Shown here in pieces: positions 45,089 through 54,697 of a stretch of DNA of 64,000 nt. Source of the DNA: Novosphingobium nitrogenifigens DSM 19370 (GTDB lineage: Bacteria > Pseudomonadota > Alphaproteobacteria > Sphingomonadales > Sphingomonadaceae). Made by a program: the position numbers and the translations under genes. Each line of letters opens with the position of its first letter. The stretch's first letter is position 1. The stretch lies in NCBI RefSeq assembly GCF_000192575.1, contig NZ_GL876933.1, forward strand, positions 799,881 through 863,880, in the 5' to 3' direction. The notes below the pieces were generated by a model. The model saw only the letters and a program-made list of their open reading frames with translations, was not told the DNA's origin and ran no database searches.

Positions 45089-46219
45089 TCAGCCGTACTT
45101 GCCCCAGACGAACTTGCTCGACAGCGCAAAGTTCCAGACCGCGGCGAGGACGATGCCGACCAGAACCGCGACGACGTCGTTGATGTGCATCCGCTTGAGT
45201 GCATCGGCGCTGGCGATGTTCGACAGGATGCCGATGGAGCAGGTCAGCGCGAACTTGGCCCAGCCCTTGACCAGCGGAACAAAGCCGCGAAGGCGCTTGT
45301 CGGCGTAAGTCAGTTCGTTGTTGAGCACGAAATTGAACGTCATCGCTGTCAGAGCTGCGATGGTGTTGGCAATCGTGAACGTCGTTTCGCCCACGGCCCA
45401 GTGACCATAGACGAAGCGCTCGCGCAGGACCACGCTGAGCACGAACCACAGGATCGCGAACTGCACCGCGACGCCGAGGGCGCCGACCGTGCCGAACAGG
45501 GCGAAACGCGTGGGAATGATCCGGCCGAGCCACTTGTCGTAGAGGCCGATCAGAAATTCGAAAACGACCGTTCGGTCGAGCTTTGATTCACCTTCCATGC
45601 GCGCCGCGAAATTTAGAGGGAGTTCCTTGACCCGCAGCGGCTCGTCGGCCGTGGCGAGAATGTCGAGCAGGATCTTGAATCCGACGCCCGACAGGCGATG
45701 GGCATCGGCGCGCAGGATCGTGGCGGGCAACATGAAGAACCCGCTCATCGGGTCCGAAAGCTGCACCCCGGTTACGCGACGGGCGATGGAATTGGCAATG
45801 CCGGACGCCTTGACGCGGTCCGGGCGGCCCCAGGCCTCGGTGCTTGCTCCTTCGGCAAAGCGCGAGGCATAGGCAACGTCATAGTCGCCGCTGGTCACGG
45901 CCGCATACATTTGCGGCAGAAGCGAGGGATCGTGCTGACCGTCGGCATCCATGACCGCGACGATCGGCGCAGAGGCCGCGCACATCCCTTCGATTGCGGC
46001 CGACGCAAGGCCCCGGCGCCCGATTCGCTCGATCACGCGGATTCGCGAATCCTCGCGCGCGATGCGACGGGCCTCGTCGGCAGTGCCGTCGGGGCTGTTG
46101 TCGTCGACGAAAATGGCTTCCCATTCAAAGCCCTTGAGCGCTTCATCGAGCCGCGCGACCATGCGGCTGATGTTCTTGCGCTCGTTGTATGTCGGCAAGA
46201 TGACTGCGAGTTGTAGCAT
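45089..46219 (-). CDS. Polyprenyl-phosphate mannose synthase-like glycosyltransferase with GtrA domain
   Basis: A 376-residue protein. The N-terminal GT2 domain has PTYNERKNI, DDNSPDGT and the metal-binding DADGQHDP, as in dolichol-phosphate mannose synthases; GFKILLDILATA follows. The C-terminal ~130 residues are a GtrA-like domain with four helices. Such fusions transfer mannose (or glucose) from GDP/UDP-sugar to a polyprenyl phosphate at the membrane. The convergent PMT is the likely user. ATG 46219 is close to leuB upstream (11-base gap). Confidence 0.9.
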   Translation of the reverse strand: MLQLAVILPTYNERKNISRMVARLDEALKGFEWEAIFVDDNSPDGTADEARRIAREDSRIRVIERIGRRGLASAAIEGMCAASAPIVAVMDADGQHDPSLLPQMYAAVTSGDYDVAYASRFAEGASTEAWGRPDRVKASGIANSIARRVTGVQLSDPMSGFFMLPATILRADAHRLSGVGFKILLDILATADEPLRVKELPLNFAARMEGESKLDRTVVFEFLIGLYDKWLGRIIPTRFALFGTVGALGVAVQFAILWFVLSVVLRERFVYGHWAVGETTFTIANTIAALTAMTFNFVLNNELTYADKRLRGFVPLVKGWAKFALTCSIGILSNIASADALKRMHINDVVAVLVGIVLAAVWNFALSSKFVWGKYG

Positions 46220-46230
46220 GGCGCGCGCGC

Positions 46231-47286
46231 TTACAACCTTGCGAGCACGGCGTCACCAATTTCCGTGGTGCCTGCCGTTCCGCCAAGATCCCGACCCAGA
46301 ATGCCGTCCGCCAGTGTCCTGGCAACGGCGGCCTCGATGCGGTCGGCGGCAGCGGCCTGACCCAGCGAGTGACGCAGCAGCATGGCCGCCGACAGGATGG
46401 TCGCCATCGGGTTTGCCAATCCCTTGCCCGCGATGTCCGGGGCCGAGCCGTGGATCGGTTCGTAAAGCCCGAAGGTGCCGTAGGCGGTCTGGCGTTCGCC
46501 GAGCGAGGCTGAGGCGAGCATCCCGATCGAGCCGACGCACATGCTGGCCTGATCGGAAAGGATGTCGCCGAACAGATTGCCGGTCAGGACGACGTCGAAA
46601 TGGCCCGGATTGCGCACGAGCTGCATCGCGGCATTGTCGACGTACATGTGTTCGAGCGCGACTTCGGGATAGCCCTTGGCCACTTCGATCACGACATCGC
46701 GCCACAGCTGCGAGGTTTCGAGCACATTGGCCTTGTCCACCGAGCAGACGCGGCGGCGGCGGGCCATGGCGGTGCGGAATGCGATGTGGGCGATGCGCTC
46801 CACTTCGCTCGTGCTGTAGCTCATGACGTCATAGCCTTCGCGTTCGCCCGCAGCGTTGGTGCGAAAGCCCTTTTCACCGAAATAGACGTCGCCGTTCAAC
46901 TCGCGCACGATGACAAGGTCGATCGCAGCCGCGATTTCCGGGCGCAGGGCCGAGGCGCCTTCGAGCCCGGCAAAGACCCGCGCGGGGCGCAGGTTGGCAA
47001 AGAGAGTCAGGGCTTTGCGCAGGCCCAGAATGGCCTGTTCGGGGCGCAGGTGGCGTTCGAGCGCGTCGCAATCGGGATCGCCGACCGCACCGAAGAGGAT
47101 GGCGTCCGACGCTTGGGCCAGGGCGAGCGTTTCGGGCGGCAGGGGATGCCCCTTGGCCTTGTAGGCCGCGCCGCCGACCGGAGCTTCCGAAAGTTCGATA
47201 CCGAGATCGAGCGCCTCGATCACCCGCACGGCTTCGCGTGTGACTTCAGGACCGATGCCGTCGCCCGGCAGAACCGCAATTTTCAT
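46231..47286 (-). CDS. leuB: 3-isopropylmalate dehydrogenase
   Basis: A 351-residue NAD-dependent oxidative decarboxylase of leucine synthesis. The start [26 protein letters not shown], the [19 protein letters not shown] segment, the [13 protein letters not shown] motif, and [26 protein letters not shown] are typical. ATG 47286 is the only good start; the longer frame is a shadow. It is preceded by recO on the same strand (77-base gap). leuC and leuD are not in the window. Confidence 0.97.
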   Translation of the reverse strand: MKIAVLPGDGIGPEVTREAVRVIEALDLGIELSEAPVGGAAYKAKGHPLPPETLALAQASDAILFGAVGDPDCDALERHLRPEQAILGLRKALTLFANLRPARVFAGLEGASALRPEIAAAIDLVIVRELNGDVYFGEKGFRTNAAGEREGYDVMSYSTSEVERIAHIAFRTAMARRRRVCSVDKANVLETSQLWRDVVIEVAKGYPEVALEHMYVDNAAMQLVRNPGHFDVVLTGNLFGDILSDQASMCVGSIGMLASASLGERQTAYGTFGLYEPIHGSAPDIAGKGLANPMATILSAAMLLRHSLGQAAAADRIEAAVARTLADGILGRDLGGTAGTTEIGDAVLARL

Positions 47287-47363
47287 GGAAGCCTCGTGGT
47301 GGTCTGACGTGATCGTCTGGCGTGATGCCAAGGGGAGCCCTTTGCCTCGCCGGGCCCTTCGGG

Positions 47364-47972
47364 TCAATCGCCCGTGATTTTGTGTAACCGCTGCATGAGA
47401 AGTTCGCGGGACGACAGAACATACCCGCGCCGGTCGGGCAGGAGGCGATTGGCGATGGCGTTTCCCTGACGGTCGAGCCGCGCGAGAAGGTCGCTCCAGG
47501 GTTCCTCGGGCGGCGGCGAGGGGGCCGTGCCATAGCCGACTTCGCGCAAGAGAAGCGCTTCGTATCCGGCAAGGACCCGCGCCCATCCCCGCGCGGAGGG
47601 CGCATGGCAGATCGCGTCGAGCAAGGCGCCGAGCGCGGTGTGAAGGGCGGGGTAGGGATGACCTTCGGGCAAAGTCGCGGCGGTAAGCGCGGTGGCCCAG
47701 TCGATCGCGGCTGCCGGCAGCGGTTCGCCGAGCCAGGGGGCGCGGCTGGCCACGAGTTCGGTCCGGGCGCCGGGAAGCTGGCTTCCCCCGCGGGCCCGGA
47801 TCTCGACCGCCAGCGTGTTGCCCGGGATCAGCACCGGCCGCAAGGTTCGCCCGCGTGCCCCCGAGACATAGGCTGCGACCATGCCGTGGTCGCCGGTCAG
47901 GGCGCGGATGATCCCGCCATGCTCTCCGTGCGGGCGCATGGCGCACAGGATCGCCTCGACCCGGATCAGCAC
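47364..47972 (-). CDS. recO: DNA repair protein RecO
   Basis: A 202-residue member of the RecFOR pathway that anneals ssDNA and helps load RecA. The N-terminal OB-fold is visible ([37 protein letters not shown]), and the C-terminal helical part is somewhat short. There is no zinc-binding cluster. The start is GTG 47972. In sphingomonads the small recO lies by leuB, as here. Confidence 0.88.
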   Translation of the reverse strand: MLIRVEAILCAMRPHGEHGGIIRALTGDHGMVAAYVSGARGRTLRPVLIPGNTLAVEIRARGGSQLPGARTELVASRAPWLGEPLPAAAIDWATALTAATLPEGHPYPALHTALGALLDAICHAPSARGWARVLAGYEALLLREVGYGTAPSPPPEEPWSDLLARLDRQGNAIANRLLPDRRGYVLSSRELLMQRLHKITGD

Positions 47973-48090
47973 CGATGCTGCCCTGAACGGGGCCGTTCAA
48001 CCGCAGTGGGGGAGGCGAAGGGGCAACATTTCATCGCATTGCACAAAGATCGGCGTTGGAAGGCTTGTCAATGTGCGATAGCCTTGAGCC

Positions 48091-48489
48091 ATGAAACAGC
48101 TGTTCCAGCATGCGGCGACCACTCTGGGCGTGACTGTCAGAGTAGCGGTCAACTTCCTTCCCGAACAGTCCCGGGTCGAGGCAGGGAAGTGGTTCTGGGT
48201 CTATCATATCCGCATTGAGAACGACTCCGACGAGCAGATCAAGCTGATCAGCCGCCATTGGCGAATCACCGACGGGCACGGGGTGATCAATTTCGTCGAC
48301 GGCGAAGGCGTGGTCGGGGAACAGCCGGTTCTGGTGCCGGGGCAGTCGCACGATTACGTGTCGGGTTGCCCGCTCGGGACCCCGCAGGGAAGCATGGAAG
48401 GACACTATACCATGCGCCGGGCGGACGGATCGCTTTTCGAAGTGGCGATCCCGTTCTTTGCGCTGGCAGTTCCCGCGACGGCCGGGTGA
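48091..48489 (+). CDS. apaG: ApaG domain protein
   Basis: A 132-residue immunoglobulin-like fold protein of the ApaG (Co2+/Mg2+ efflux-associated) family. The strands VAVNFLPEQSRVEAGKWFWVYHIRIENDSDEQIKLISRHWRITDGHG and VPGQSHDYVSGCPLGTPQGSMEGHYTM are the conserved core. Divergent from recO. A nucleotide-binding role has been suggested for the fold; the function in this organism is unproven. Confidence 0.93.
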   Translation: MKQLFQHAATTLGVTVRVAVNFLPEQSRVEAGKWFWVYHIRIENDSDEQIKLISRHWRITDGHGVINFVDGEGVVGEQPVLVPGQSHDYVSGCPLGTPQGSMEGHYTMRRADGSLFEVAIPFFALAVPATAG

Positions 48490-48585
48490 TTGATACACAC
48501 AGGTTGACGCGATCGGGTGCCGGACCGGTACTTGGACCGCGCGCCTGATTGACAAACCCCGTCTCGCGGCGTGATGGAAGTCGGG

Positions 48586-49422
48586 ATGAAGCGTACCCAC
48601 CTCCCTTTGAACGGCCTGCGCGTGCTCGATGCTGCGGCGCGGCATCTTTCCTTTACCCGCGCGGCGGACGAACTGGCTGTGACGCCTGCGGCGGTCGGGC
48701 AGCAGATTCGCGCGCTCGAGGACTTGCTCGGTGTGATCCTGTTCCGGCGCACGTCCAAGGGGCTGGAGCTGACCGACGAAGCGGCGGCAGGGCTCGACGC
48801 GGTGCGTGAAGGGTTCCTCCGGTTCGAGGAAGGGGTTCAGGCGATCCAGGCCGGGCAGTCGAGCCACGTCTATACGATTGCCTGCCCGCGCGATTTCTTT
48901 GCCGCCTGGCTTTCGGTCCGGCTTGCTGCCTTTCGCGGCGACAGTCCGCATTTGCGCTTCTCGCTGGTCGGGGGCGAGGGCGACGTCGATTTCACCGAGG
49001 CCAATCTCGATCTCGCGGTGCGCTGGTCGGAAGGGCCGGGCGATCTCGAAGGGATCCCGCTCGGGCCTTCGGGCACGCTGGTGGTGGCAGCCCCAGGCGT
49101 GGGTGAGGATGCGCCGTGGATCGCATGGCCGGGCGATCCCCTCGGGGAAACCGAAACCGCCGGTGACAGTCCCCGCGACGTCCACATTTCTGTGGGCGAT
49201 GCTGGAACCGCGATCAGCGCGGCCTCGGCGGGCCTTGGCAAGGCGCGGGTGCCTCGTCTGCTTGGTGAAGCGGCCGTCGCGAACGGACGCGTGGTTGCCC
49301 TGGGAGCGCCCGAGGAAGGGCGGCGCGGGTACTGGTTGGTCGCGCCTTTGCCGCAATGGCGACAAAAGAAGGTCAAGGCGCTGATCTCGGCTCTGCAGAG
49401 GCAGGATATTTTGGGGGAATAA
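48586..49422 (+). CDS. LysR family transcriptional regulator, GcvA-like
   Basis: A 278-residue regulator. The N-terminal winged helix (about 6-65) has LRVLDAAARHLSFTRAADELAVTPAAVGQQIRALEDLLG. The C-terminal effector domain is degenerate and shorter than usual (AVRWSEGPGDLEGIPLGPS), with a poorly conserved ligand pocket. The subtype is that of GcvA/AmpR-like proteins. Start choice: ATG 48586 has GGAAG 6 bases upstream; 48571 (GTG) and 48574 are possible. Targets unknown. Confidence 0.9.
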   Translation: MKRTHLPLNGLRVLDAAARHLSFTRAADELAVTPAAVGQQIRALEDLLGVILFRRTSKGLELTDEAAAGLDAVREGFLRFEEGVQAIQAGQSSHVYTIACPRDFFAAWLSVRLAAFRGDSPHLRFSLVGGEGDVDFTEANLDLAVRWSEGPGDLEGIPLGPSGTLVVAAPGVGEDAPWIAWPGDPLGETETAGDSPRDVHISVGDAGTAISAASAGLGKARVPRLLGEAAVANGRVVALGAPEEGRRGYWLVAPLPQWRQKKVKALISALQRQDILGE

Positions 49423-49544
49423 ATCTTTTTAATCAATATATTGTATGAGTTAGGCGGCGTAATGGTACAGGAATCGCGGCGTTGACGGCAATTTAACCCG
49501 AGACGGCTAAAACGGTTCGCCATGAGTGGCGGCCGATTCCAGAC

Positions 49545-51518
49545 ATGACGATTGCGCGCAGGCGTCGCCTTGGGGTGGCCCGGATCCTGCGACGTGTCCG
49601 GATCGCCTTTGGCGAACGTGGGCCCGATTCATTCGTGGATGTCTATGCCGGCAGCATCGCTCGCCGCGCGCCGACGATTTACCTGACTGCCCTTCTGGAC
49701 ATTCTGTTCGTGCTGTACCGGTTTGCGGGAACGGCGCCGATCTGGCTCGAGGGGGCCGGGGGTGGTCTCGCGATATTCGCTCTCGTCCGTTCGTTCATCT
49801 GGCGCCCGGCGCAGATTGCCCGCGTGTCTCAGGTCGAAAGGCGCAGGATCCTTGCGCGGATGGCGGGCGTGGGCCTCGGCTTTTGCATCGTCTTCCTCGC
49901 CTGGACGGCCGTTCTTGCCCCCTATGGCACGGACGAGCAGCGGCTTCTGCTCGAATACATGCTGGGTGTGACGGGATTCATCACCGTTCTGGCGCTTGCG
50001 CACGGTCGCCGGATGGTGCGGTCGATCGCGCTCGCCTTGCTGGTGCCGACGACAGGTGTGGTTCTGGCGGGGTGGAGGAGCAATGGACTTGCCCTGTCGC
50101 TGGCGCAGATCATCTTTACCGGGACCATGCTGCTGACGATCGTGGTCAGCCATCGCGATTTCGTCCGGCTCGAACTGCTGGGCCGCCATTTGACCCGGCG
50201 GCTGTCGCAAGTCGCGGACGAATCCCGTTCGAATTACCGTCGGGCAACGATCGACGAACTGACCGACGGGCTCAACCGCCGGGCGATTCTCAAGCGGCTG
50301 CGCAGCGATCTGGAGCGGGGAGTCTCGCCTCGCCCGTGGCTGGCGCTGGTCGATCTCGACGGGTTCAAGCACGTCAACGACACTTATGGCCATGCCGCCG
50401 GGGACGAAGTCCTGCGCACGGTGTCGGAACGGATCGCGGCATTGCACGGGATGCTGGCGCACGGCCGGTTGGGGGGAGACGAATTTGCGATCCTGTTCGA
50501 CGCGTCGCTCGACGCGGATCAGGCGGTCGCGGCGTGTCATCGCCTGTCCCGCGCGGTACGCGAACCGGTGCCCTTCAATGGAACCCGCCTGCGCATCTTT
50601 GCCTCGATCGGGCTTTACCGTGCGAACGAGAACACGACCGGGGCCTGTCTCGAACGGGCCGATGCGGCGCTCTACAAGGCGAAGGCCCTGGGCGAGGGGG
50701 CAACGGTCCTGTTCGGTCCGGACGACGAGGAAGAACTGTGCCGCCGCACTCTCATCACGCGGCAGTTCAACGACAGCGTGCTCGAGGAACGGCTGCGCCT
50801 GCTCTATCAGCCGGTGGTCGATGCCCGCGACGGACGGATCGTCGGGGCCGAGGCCTTTGCCCGTTGGTCGCCCGATGGAATCAACTGGCAACCGCCGGGC
50901 ATGTTCATGGAACTGGCCGAGGCGACCGGACGGCAGAGCGAATTGACGCGGGTCGTGCTGGCCCGCGCCTTGTCCGAATGTCGGCCCTGGGAAACCGGGA
51001 TCCGTCTTTCGATCAATCTTTCGCCGCGCGATGTCGTGCGCGAGGGGACGGTCGAGATGCTCGGCGCCATTGTCGAGGAAATCGGCGGGCGGGCCGAAAG
51101 CCTTATTCTGGAAGTGACCGAACAGGCGCTTCTGGCCGATCCCCGGCGCGCGACCTATCAACTCGAAGCCATGCGCGAACGGGGTTTTCGCGTGGCGCTC
51201 GACGATTTCGGCACCGGTTGGTCAAGCCTGTCGCAATTGCGTGACCTGCCGCTTGATCTCATCAAGCTCGACCGGACGCTGGCCTCGGCCCTGCCGACCG
51301 ATCCGGGTGCGCGGGCCATGACGGGCATGATCGTGGCTCTCGCCTGGCAACTCGGGCTGGGGTGCACGATCAAGGGGATCGAAAGCGATGCCCAGGCCGA
51401 AGCGGCCCGGGCGCTCGGGATCACGCGGATGCAGGGCTTCCATTTCGGACGGCCTGATGGGGCTGCGTCCTTGCTTGCCTCGCTCGGGCAGTTGTCGCGG
51501 CGCTTTGCCGGATCATGA
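49545..51518 (+). CDS. Membrane GGDEF/EAL cyclic-di-GMP protein
   Basis: A 657-residue protein: about six N-terminal helices (45-210, a MASE-like sensor), a GGDEF domain with an intact motif (LGGDEF, about residue 309-314) but no RxxD I-site, and an EAL domain. In the EAL domain the signature reads EAF, the ExTE Glu (EVTE), DDFGTG and the IKLD Lys are kept, while the AEGVE loop reads IKGIE. So diguanylate cyclase activity is plausible, and phosphodiesterase activity is uncertain. An AT-rich 40-base tract precedes it (49421-49460). The gene overlaps the convergent Bcr/CflA gene by 6 bases. Confidence 0.92.
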   Translation: MTIARRRRLGVARILRRVRIAFGERGPDSFVDVYAGSIARRAPTIYLTALLDILFVLYRFAGTAPIWLEGAGGGLAIFALVRSFIWRPAQIARVSQVERRRILARMAGVGLGFCIVFLAWTAVLAPYGTDEQRLLLEYMLGVTGFITVLALAHGRRMVRSIALALLVPTTGVVLAGWRSNGLALSLAQIIFTGTMLLTIVVSHRDFVRLELLGRHLTRRLSQVADESRSNYRRATIDELTDGLNRRAILKRLRSDLERGVSPRPWLALVDLDGFKHVNDTYGHAAGDEVLRTVSERIAALHGMLAHGRLGGDEFAILFDASLDADQAVAACHRLSRAVREPVPFNGTRLRIFASIGLYRANENTTGACLERADAALYKAKALGEGATVLFGPDDEEELCRRTLITRQFNDSVLEERLRLLYQPVVDARDGRIVGAEAFARWSPDGINWQPPGMFMELAEATGRQSELTRVVLARALSECRPWETGIRLSINLSPRDVVREGTVEMLGAIVEEIGGRAESLILEVTEQALLADPRRATYQLEAMRERGFRVALDDFGTGWSSLSQLRDLPLDLIKLDRTLASALPTDPGARAMTGMIVALAWQLGLGCTIKGIESDAQAEAARALGITRMQGFHFGRPDGAASLLASLGQLSRRFAGS

Positions 51519-52793
51519 TGCGGTCCCGTGGCGGGGGCCGCGCGGTGCTGCGGGCTCGCGCCGGGTGAACAGGCGGCCCTTTTCGCTGAACAGCACGAGC
51601 GCGAGTGCGCCGACGCCGCAGGCGACAAAGGCGATGGCCAGCGGCCGGGCAGTGTTGTCATAGGACTGCCCGATGATGATGCCGAGGCTGGCGGCGATGA
51701 CCATGCGCAGGAACGCCTGCACCGAACTTGCCGCACCCGCAGTCCCGGCGAAAGGCTGCAACGCGATCGAGCTGAAATTGGCGCCGATGAAGCCGAGCAT
51801 GCAGGCATTGAGCGCGATGACCGGCATGAACTGCCACAAGGTTTCGTGCGGTGACTGGGCCTGAACGTACTGGACGCAGCTGAACACGAGATAGAGCAGC
51901 AGCGCGCTTTGGGACACGCGCCGCGCGCCGAAGCGTTCGACGATGCGGGCGTTGAGAAAACTTGCGCTGCTCATCATCAGGGCGGTTGCGCCGAACAGCA
52001 GCGGGAACATGGCTCCGGCGCCGAAATGCTCGGCGACGAGCTGTTCGGACGTGTTGATGTAACCCAGGAGTGCGGCGAACGTCAGCGATCCACCCACGAC
52101 ATAGCCTGCCGAGCGGCGATGCGTGGCGGCGGCCACCATGTTCCGGGCGATCACGCCGGGCCGGATCGGCTGGCGATGGGTCGCATCGAGCGTTTCGGGC
52201 AGGCGTAAAGCGATCCATCCCCCGATGATCAGGCCGAGCAGGGCCAGCAGGCCGAAAATGGCCCTCCATCCGGCAAAGAGCAGGACGCTTTGCCCCAGAG
52301 TCGGCGCGACCATCGGCGCGATCATGAAAATCATCGAGACGGTCGAGAGGATGCGCGCCATGGCATCGCCCGCATGGCGGTCGCGAATGACCGCAGCGGG
52401 CAGGACCGATAGCCCTGCGCTCGCCAGTGCCTGCGCCACGCGCAGCGCGATCAGCATCTCGAAACTCGGCGCCGCGGCACAGCCCAGCGCCATCGCGATG
52501 TACCCGCCAAAGCAGACCAGCAGCACGCGTCTGCGCCCGAAGCGGTCGGACAGTGGTCCGGGCAGGAGCGAGCCGATCCCCGCCGCGACCAGGAACACGC
52601 CCACCACCAGTTGGCGCCGATTGGGATCGGACACGCCCAGATCCTCGGCAATCAGGCCCAGTGCGGGCAGCATGGCGTCGACGGCAAGAGCCTGCAGCGC
52701 CATGGTAGCGGCCATCATCGCGACGAATTCGAAATAGCCGATCGGGAAACCGGCGGAAGCGGGGCTGGCGGCGGAACTGGGGGGGGATCGCAT
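51513..52793 (-). CDS. Bcr/CflA family multidrug efflux MFS transporter
   Basis: A 426-residue, 12-helix MFS drug exporter of the DHA1/Bcr subfamily. The early MALQALAVDAMLPALGLIAEDLGV, the GPLSDRFGRRRVLLVCFG loop motif and IRDRHAGDAMARILSTVSMIFMIAPMVAPTLG are characteristic. Likely exports small drugs or peptides such as bicyclomycin-like compounds, but the substrate is unknown. Divergent from dinB. Confidence 0.92.
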   Translation of the reverse strand: MRSPPSSAASPASAGFPIGYFEFVAMMAATMALQALAVDAMLPALGLIAEDLGVSDPNRRQLVVGVFLVAAGIGSLLPGPLSDRFGRRRVLLVCFGGYIAMALGCAAAPSFEMLIALRVAQALASAGLSVLPAAVIRDRHAGDAMARILSTVSMIFMIAPMVAPTLGQSVLLFAGWRAIFGLLALLGLIIGGWIALRLPETLDATHRQPIRPGVIARNMVAAATHRRSAGYVVGGSLTFAALLGYINTSEQLVAEHFGAGAMFPLLFGATALMMSSASFLNARIVERFGARRVSQSALLLYLVFSCVQYVQAQSPHETLWQFMPVIALNACMLGFIGANFSSIALQPFAGTAGAASSVQAFLRMVIAASLGIIIGQSYDNTARPLAIAFVACGVGALALVLFSEKGRLFTRREPAAPRGPRHGTAS

Positions 52794-52874
52794 GAGGCCG
52801 CTATAGGCACAGGGGCACCCGGTTCCTACCCCCGATCGCGCGGCATTTGCCGTCCGGGTGGGGCTGGGCTACGA

Positions 52875-54017
52875 ATGCACGCGATGGGCGAGCCACCCGA
52901 GCCTTCCACGTCCGGTTTTCGCAAGGTCATCCATATCGACATGGATGCCTTCTATGCCAGTGTCGAACAGCGCGACGACCCGTCCTTGCGCGGGCGTCCG
53001 GTCGCGGTCGGTGGAGCAGCGGCACGCGGAGTCGTTGCGGCGGCAAGTTACGAGGCGCGGACGTTCGGGGTGCGGTCGGCCATGCCTTCGACCCGGGCGG
53101 CGCGGCTGTGCCCGGAACTTGTCTTTGTCCCCCCGCGCTTCGACGTCTATCGCGCGGTCAGCCGCCAGATCCACGCGGTCTTTCGCGATTATACCCCGCT
53201 CGTCGAACCGCTCTCGCTCGATGAAGCCTACCTCGATGTCACGGCGGATCTGCGCGGGATCGGTTCGGCGACGCGGATTGCCGAAATCATCCGGCAGCGT
53301 ATCCGGGCCGAGACCGGCCTGACCGCCAGCGCCGGGGTTTCGTACAACAAGTTTCTGGCCAAGCTCGCGTCGGACCAGAACAAGCCCGACGGCCTGTGCG
53401 TGATCCGTCCGGGCGAAGGCGCGGACTTCGTCGCTGGACTTCCGGTGGCGCGGTTCCACGGGATCGGGCCGCGTGGGGCTGAACGGATGGAGGCCCTGGG
53501 CATTCGCACCGGGGCGGATCTGCGCGGGGTTGAGCTTGCCGTCCTGCGCAAGCATTTCGGGGCGCAGGCCGATTACCTGTTCCGGGCGGCACGCGGCATC
53601 GACTTGCGTTCGGTCGAACCCGATCGCCCGCGAAAGTCGGTGGGCGGAGAGCGCACGTTCGACCGCGACCTGTCATCGGGAACCGCCTTGCGCGAGGCGC
53701 TCGACAAGATCACCGAGATCGTCTGGGCTCGCATCGTCAAGGCGGGCGTGCATGGGCGCACGGTCACGCTGAAATTGAAGACCTCGGATTTCCAGGCGAT
53801 CACTCGCGCCCGATCATTCGCCCGCCCCGTTGCCGATCAGGACGAGTTCGCGCGGGCAGGGCGCGAATTGCTCGACGCCCTGCTGCCGTTGCCGCAGCCG
53901 ATCCGACTGATGGGGCTGACGCTGTCCGGCCTCGATGGCGCGAGCGAAGGGGGCGACGTCCGGTCCGACGGGGATGCCGAGCCCGCCGCCCAAGGGCAGG
54001 GGGTGTTACCCTTTTGA
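52875..54017 (+). CDS. dinB: DNA polymerase IV
   Basis: A 380-residue Y-family translesion polymerase. Palm motifs are HIDMDAFYASVEQRD and LSLDEAYLD; the HhH and little-finger segments follow (GERTFDRDLSSG). The C-terminus QGVLPF is a classic beta-clamp binding peptide (QxxLxF). ATG 52875 was chosen; a second ATG at 52884 is possible. I see no LexA-type operator of the GTTC-N7-GTTC form upstream. It overlaps the convergent Nudix gene by 12 bases. Confidence 0.96.
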   Translation: MHAMGEPPEPSTSGFRKVIHIDMDAFYASVEQRDDPSLRGRPVAVGGAAARGVVAAASYEARTFGVRSAMPSTRAARLCPELVFVPPRFDVYRAVSRQIHAVFRDYTPLVEPLSLDEAYLDVTADLRGIGSATRIAEIIRQRIRAETGLTASAGVSYNKFLAKLASDQNKPDGLCVIRPGEGADFVAGLPVARFHGIGPRGAERMEALGIRTGADLRGVELAVLRKHFGAQADYLFRAARGIDLRSVEPDRPRKSVGGERTFDRDLSSGTALREALDKITEIVWARIVKAGVHGRTVTLKLKTSDFQAITRARSFARPVADQDEFARAGRELLDALLPLPQPIRLMGLTLSGLDGASEGGDVRSDGDAEPAAQGQGVLPF

Positions 54018-54539
54018 TGCCGTATCGCGCCACAGGCGCCAGCGGACGATATGTTCGCGCGTCATGTCCGATGTAGTCGGGGGAAGCGCGTCGAGGGGGA
54101 ACAGGCCGACTTCGACGATTTCACGTCCATCGGCACGCGGGAGACCGATGACGGTCCCGGTGACGAGATCGATGCGGTTGACCCAACCTTCGCGCATGGA
54201 CCGGCGCACCGTGGCAAAGCAGGTGGCGTCCTCGAGCGCGCATCCCGTTTCCTCGACGATTTCGCGTCTGGCTGTGGTGAGGGCGTCCTCGCCGCGATGG
54301 CGCCCACCGCCCGGCACCAGCCATTGATCGGCAAGGTGATAGGAATGGCGGACCAGCAGGATACGTCCGTCGTCGGTGAAGCCGAGCACCATGATGCCCT
54401 CCACTTCGCGACGAAGCAGGCCCCAGATACGCAGGCGAACCGGCTGCAACAGGCGGAGCAGTCCACGATGGAGCGCAGGGGGCACGAGCTCGATCAGGTT
54501 GGTAGCGATGGTGCGTCTTGCACGCGGTGAAGTCGTCAT
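54006..54539 (-). CDS. Nudix hydrolase
   Basis: A 177-residue protein. An N-terminal helical extension (about 1-45, IELVPPALHRGLLRLLQPVRLRIWGLLR) precedes a Nudix fold with box GGGRHRGEDALTTA followed by RREIVEETGC. The substrate is open; the extension is often seen in inner-membrane-proximal Nudix proteins. ATG 54539 was chosen; longer frames are shadows. Confidence 0.88.
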   Translation of the reverse strand: MTTSPRARRTIATNLIELVPPALHRGLLRLLQPVRLRIWGLLRREVEGIMVLGFTDDGRILLVRHSYHLADQWLVPGGGRHRGEDALTTARREIVEETGCALEDATCFATVRRSMREGWVNRIDLVTGTVIGLPRADGREIVEVGLFPLDALPPTTSDMTREHIVRWRLWRDTASKG

Positions 54540-54697
54540 CGGGTCATGGTAACGCTTGCCGCCGCGATTGTCCCCCCGTGATACGTGGTCTCCCGTTCTC
54601 TCCCCGCAGGCTCGACAACGAGGGGTAGCCTCTGTCATGGCCCGGGCGACGGCTCGGAGGCCGGAAGGTCCCGCAAGGGAAGAAGGAGCAAGCGGCC

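Noticed and set aside
52794..52874. LexA box upstream of dinB
   Set aside because: No GTTC-N7-GTTC pair in the divergent gap; regulation by LexA is not supported by sequence.
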